Below are positions 4,983 to 5,962 of a stretch of 5,962 nt of DNA, one piece after another. Numbering within the stretch: the first letter of the stretch is position 1; the number at the start of each line of letters is the position of its first letter. Source of the DNA: Clostridia bacterium. GTDB lineage: Bacteria > Bacillota > Clostridia > Oscillospirales > CAG-272. The notes under the pieces were generated by a model, which had not been told where the DNA came from, searched no databases, and saw nothing but the letters and a program-made list of their open reading frames with translations. The stretch spans positions 1-5,962 of the forward strand of contig JAFQNM010000062.1 of NCBI GenBank assembly GCA_017395885.1. The letters are read 5' to 3'. The translations under genes were made by a program, and so were the position numbers.

Positions 4983-5962
4983 TTACATATCTTTCTTGAG
5001 CACGTCAACGCCGAGATACTTTCTGAGCACCTCAGGAACGGTAACGCTGCCGTCAGAGTTCTGGTTCTGCTCAACGATGGCAGGGAGGATACGGCTTGTT
5101 GCAAGGCCGCTTCCGTTAAGAGTGTGCACGAACTCGGTCTTGTTGGAGCCGTCACGCTTAAATCTCATGCCGCCGCGGCGAGCCTGATAGTCACGTGCGT
5201 TGGAAACGGAGGAGACCTCTTTGTAGCCGTCCATAGAGGGGATGTGGATCTCAATATCGTAGGTTCTTGCCATAGAAGCAGAGCAGTCTGCAGCGGCAAG
5301 CTTAACTGTTCTGAAGTGGAAGCCAAGACCCTTAACGAGAGCCTCTGCCTTGCCAACGAGCTCCTCGAATGCTGCATCAGAGTCCTCGGGGCGGGTATAC
5401 TGAACCATTTCAACCTTGTTGAACTGGTGGCCTCTTACCATACCGCGCTCATCAGCTCTGTAGCTTCCTGCCTCACGGCGGAAGCAGGGGGTATAGGAGA
5501 TATATTTTCTGGGGAGGTCAGCCTCTGTGAGGATCTCGTCACGGTGAAGAGAAACGAGAGCAGTTTCCGCTGTGGGAAGCATAAATCTTCTTCTTTCGTC
5601 CTCAGCAGCCTCAAGCCAGTAGACCTCGTCCTGGAACTTGGGGAACTGACCTGCGGTAAGGCCGCACTCGTAGCCGAGCATATGGGGAACGAGAACGTAC
5701 TCGTAGCCGTCGGCGATGTGAGTATCGATAAAGTAGTTGAGAAGAGCCCACTCAAGGCGTGCGCCCCATCCGCGGTAGATCCAGAAGCCGTTACCGGAGA
5801 GCTTTGCGCCTCTCTTATAGTCGATAAGGCCGAGGTCTGTACAAAGGTCTACGTGGTTCTTGGGCTCAAAGTCAAACTTGTGAGGCTCGCCAAAATAGCG
5901 AAGGGGCTGGTTGTTTTCCTTGCCGCCTTCGAGAAGGTCGGTATCGGGAAGATTGGGAAGAC
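4983..5962 (-). CDS. serS: Seryl-tRNA synthetase, C-terminal 325 residues (start lies beyond the window)
   Basis: Class II synthetase that charges tRNA-Ser, and tRNA-Sec where present, with serine; acts as a cytoplasmic dimer. The frame is open from the right edge to TAA at 4983-4985. It begins at LPNLPDTD, the start of the catalytic core, so only the N-terminal coiled-coil tRNA-binding arm and its linker (about 100 residues) are missing. Visible landmarks: GEPHKFDFEPKNH, GNGFWIYRGWGARLEWALLN (motif 1 region), the serine-binding TAET (about 5562-5573), motif 2 TPCFRREAGSYR with ERGMVRGHQFNKVE, and motif 3 HTLNGSGLATSRILPAIVEQ (about 5090-5120), then VPEVLRKYLG at the C-terminus. It differs from common bacterial SerRS in several places: GWGARLEW where GAGARLER is usual, GLTAGQFPKFQDEVYW where GTGQLPKFEED is usual, and VSN for CSN. 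Catalytic residues are kept, so it should be active. It is the most upstream gene visible; the promoter is off the window. Confidence 0.97.
   Translation of the reverse strand, partial: LPNLPDTDLLEGGKENNQPLRYFGEPHKFDFEPKNHVDLCTDLGLIDYKRGAKLSGNGFWIYRGWGARLEWALLNYFIDTHIADGYEYVLVPHMLGYECGLTAGQFPKFQDEVYWLEAAEDERRRFMLPTAETALVSLHRDEILTEADLPRKYISYTPCFRREAGSYRADERGMVRGHQFNKVEMVQYTRPEDSDAAFEELVGKAEALVKGLGFHFRTVKLAAADCSASMARTYDIEIHIPSMDGYKEVSSVSNARDYQARRGGMRFKRDGSNKTEFVHTLNGSGLATSRILPAIVEQNQNSDGSVTVPEVLRKYLGVDVLKKDM

Overview
The window reads as part of one long minus-strand transcription unit from a Gram-positive anaerobe. I suspect the Clostridia, in the Ruminococcaceae/Oscillospiraceae range. This rests on the short Bacillus/Clostridium-type CysE, GGAG/AAAGGA-type ribosome binding sites, a lipoprotein and a MORN protein typical of such genomes, and medium GC. 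The taxon is an inference, not a proof.

In the direction of transcription (right to left) there are eight co-directional genes: (1) serS, missing its N-terminus (4983-5962); (2) an unrecognised 190-residue two-helix membrane protein (4405-4977); (3) a membrane-anchored protein with seven full 23-residue MORN repeats plus a partial eighth (3492-4358); (4) an unrecognised lipoprotein with a calcium-loop-like motif (2864-3460); (5) a 64-residue two-helix membrane protein (2670-2864); (6) cysE, serine O-acetyltransferase (1877-2632); (7) a zinc-ribbon CPBP-family (CAAX-protease-like) membrane protein (937-1887); (8) cysS, missing its C-terminus (1-928). Spacers are 5, 46, 31, -1, 37, -11 and 8 bases, so no stretch above 50 bases is free of genes. 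I see no clear terminator, T-box, RNA gene, mobile element or CRISPR array. All plus-strand open frames are shadows of these genes.

The housekeeping part has a theme. SerRS uses serine, CysE turns serine into O-acetylserine (the cysteine precursor), and CysRS uses cysteine. Clustering of cysE with cysS is well known in Firmicutes. Here the pair is separated by a zinc-ribbon CPBP membrane protein and preceded by four consecutive envelope genes (two membrane proteins, a MORN protein, a lipoprotein), which have no assigned role. That envelope block is the least explained part of the window. Calling it a functional system is speculative until its conservation is tested.
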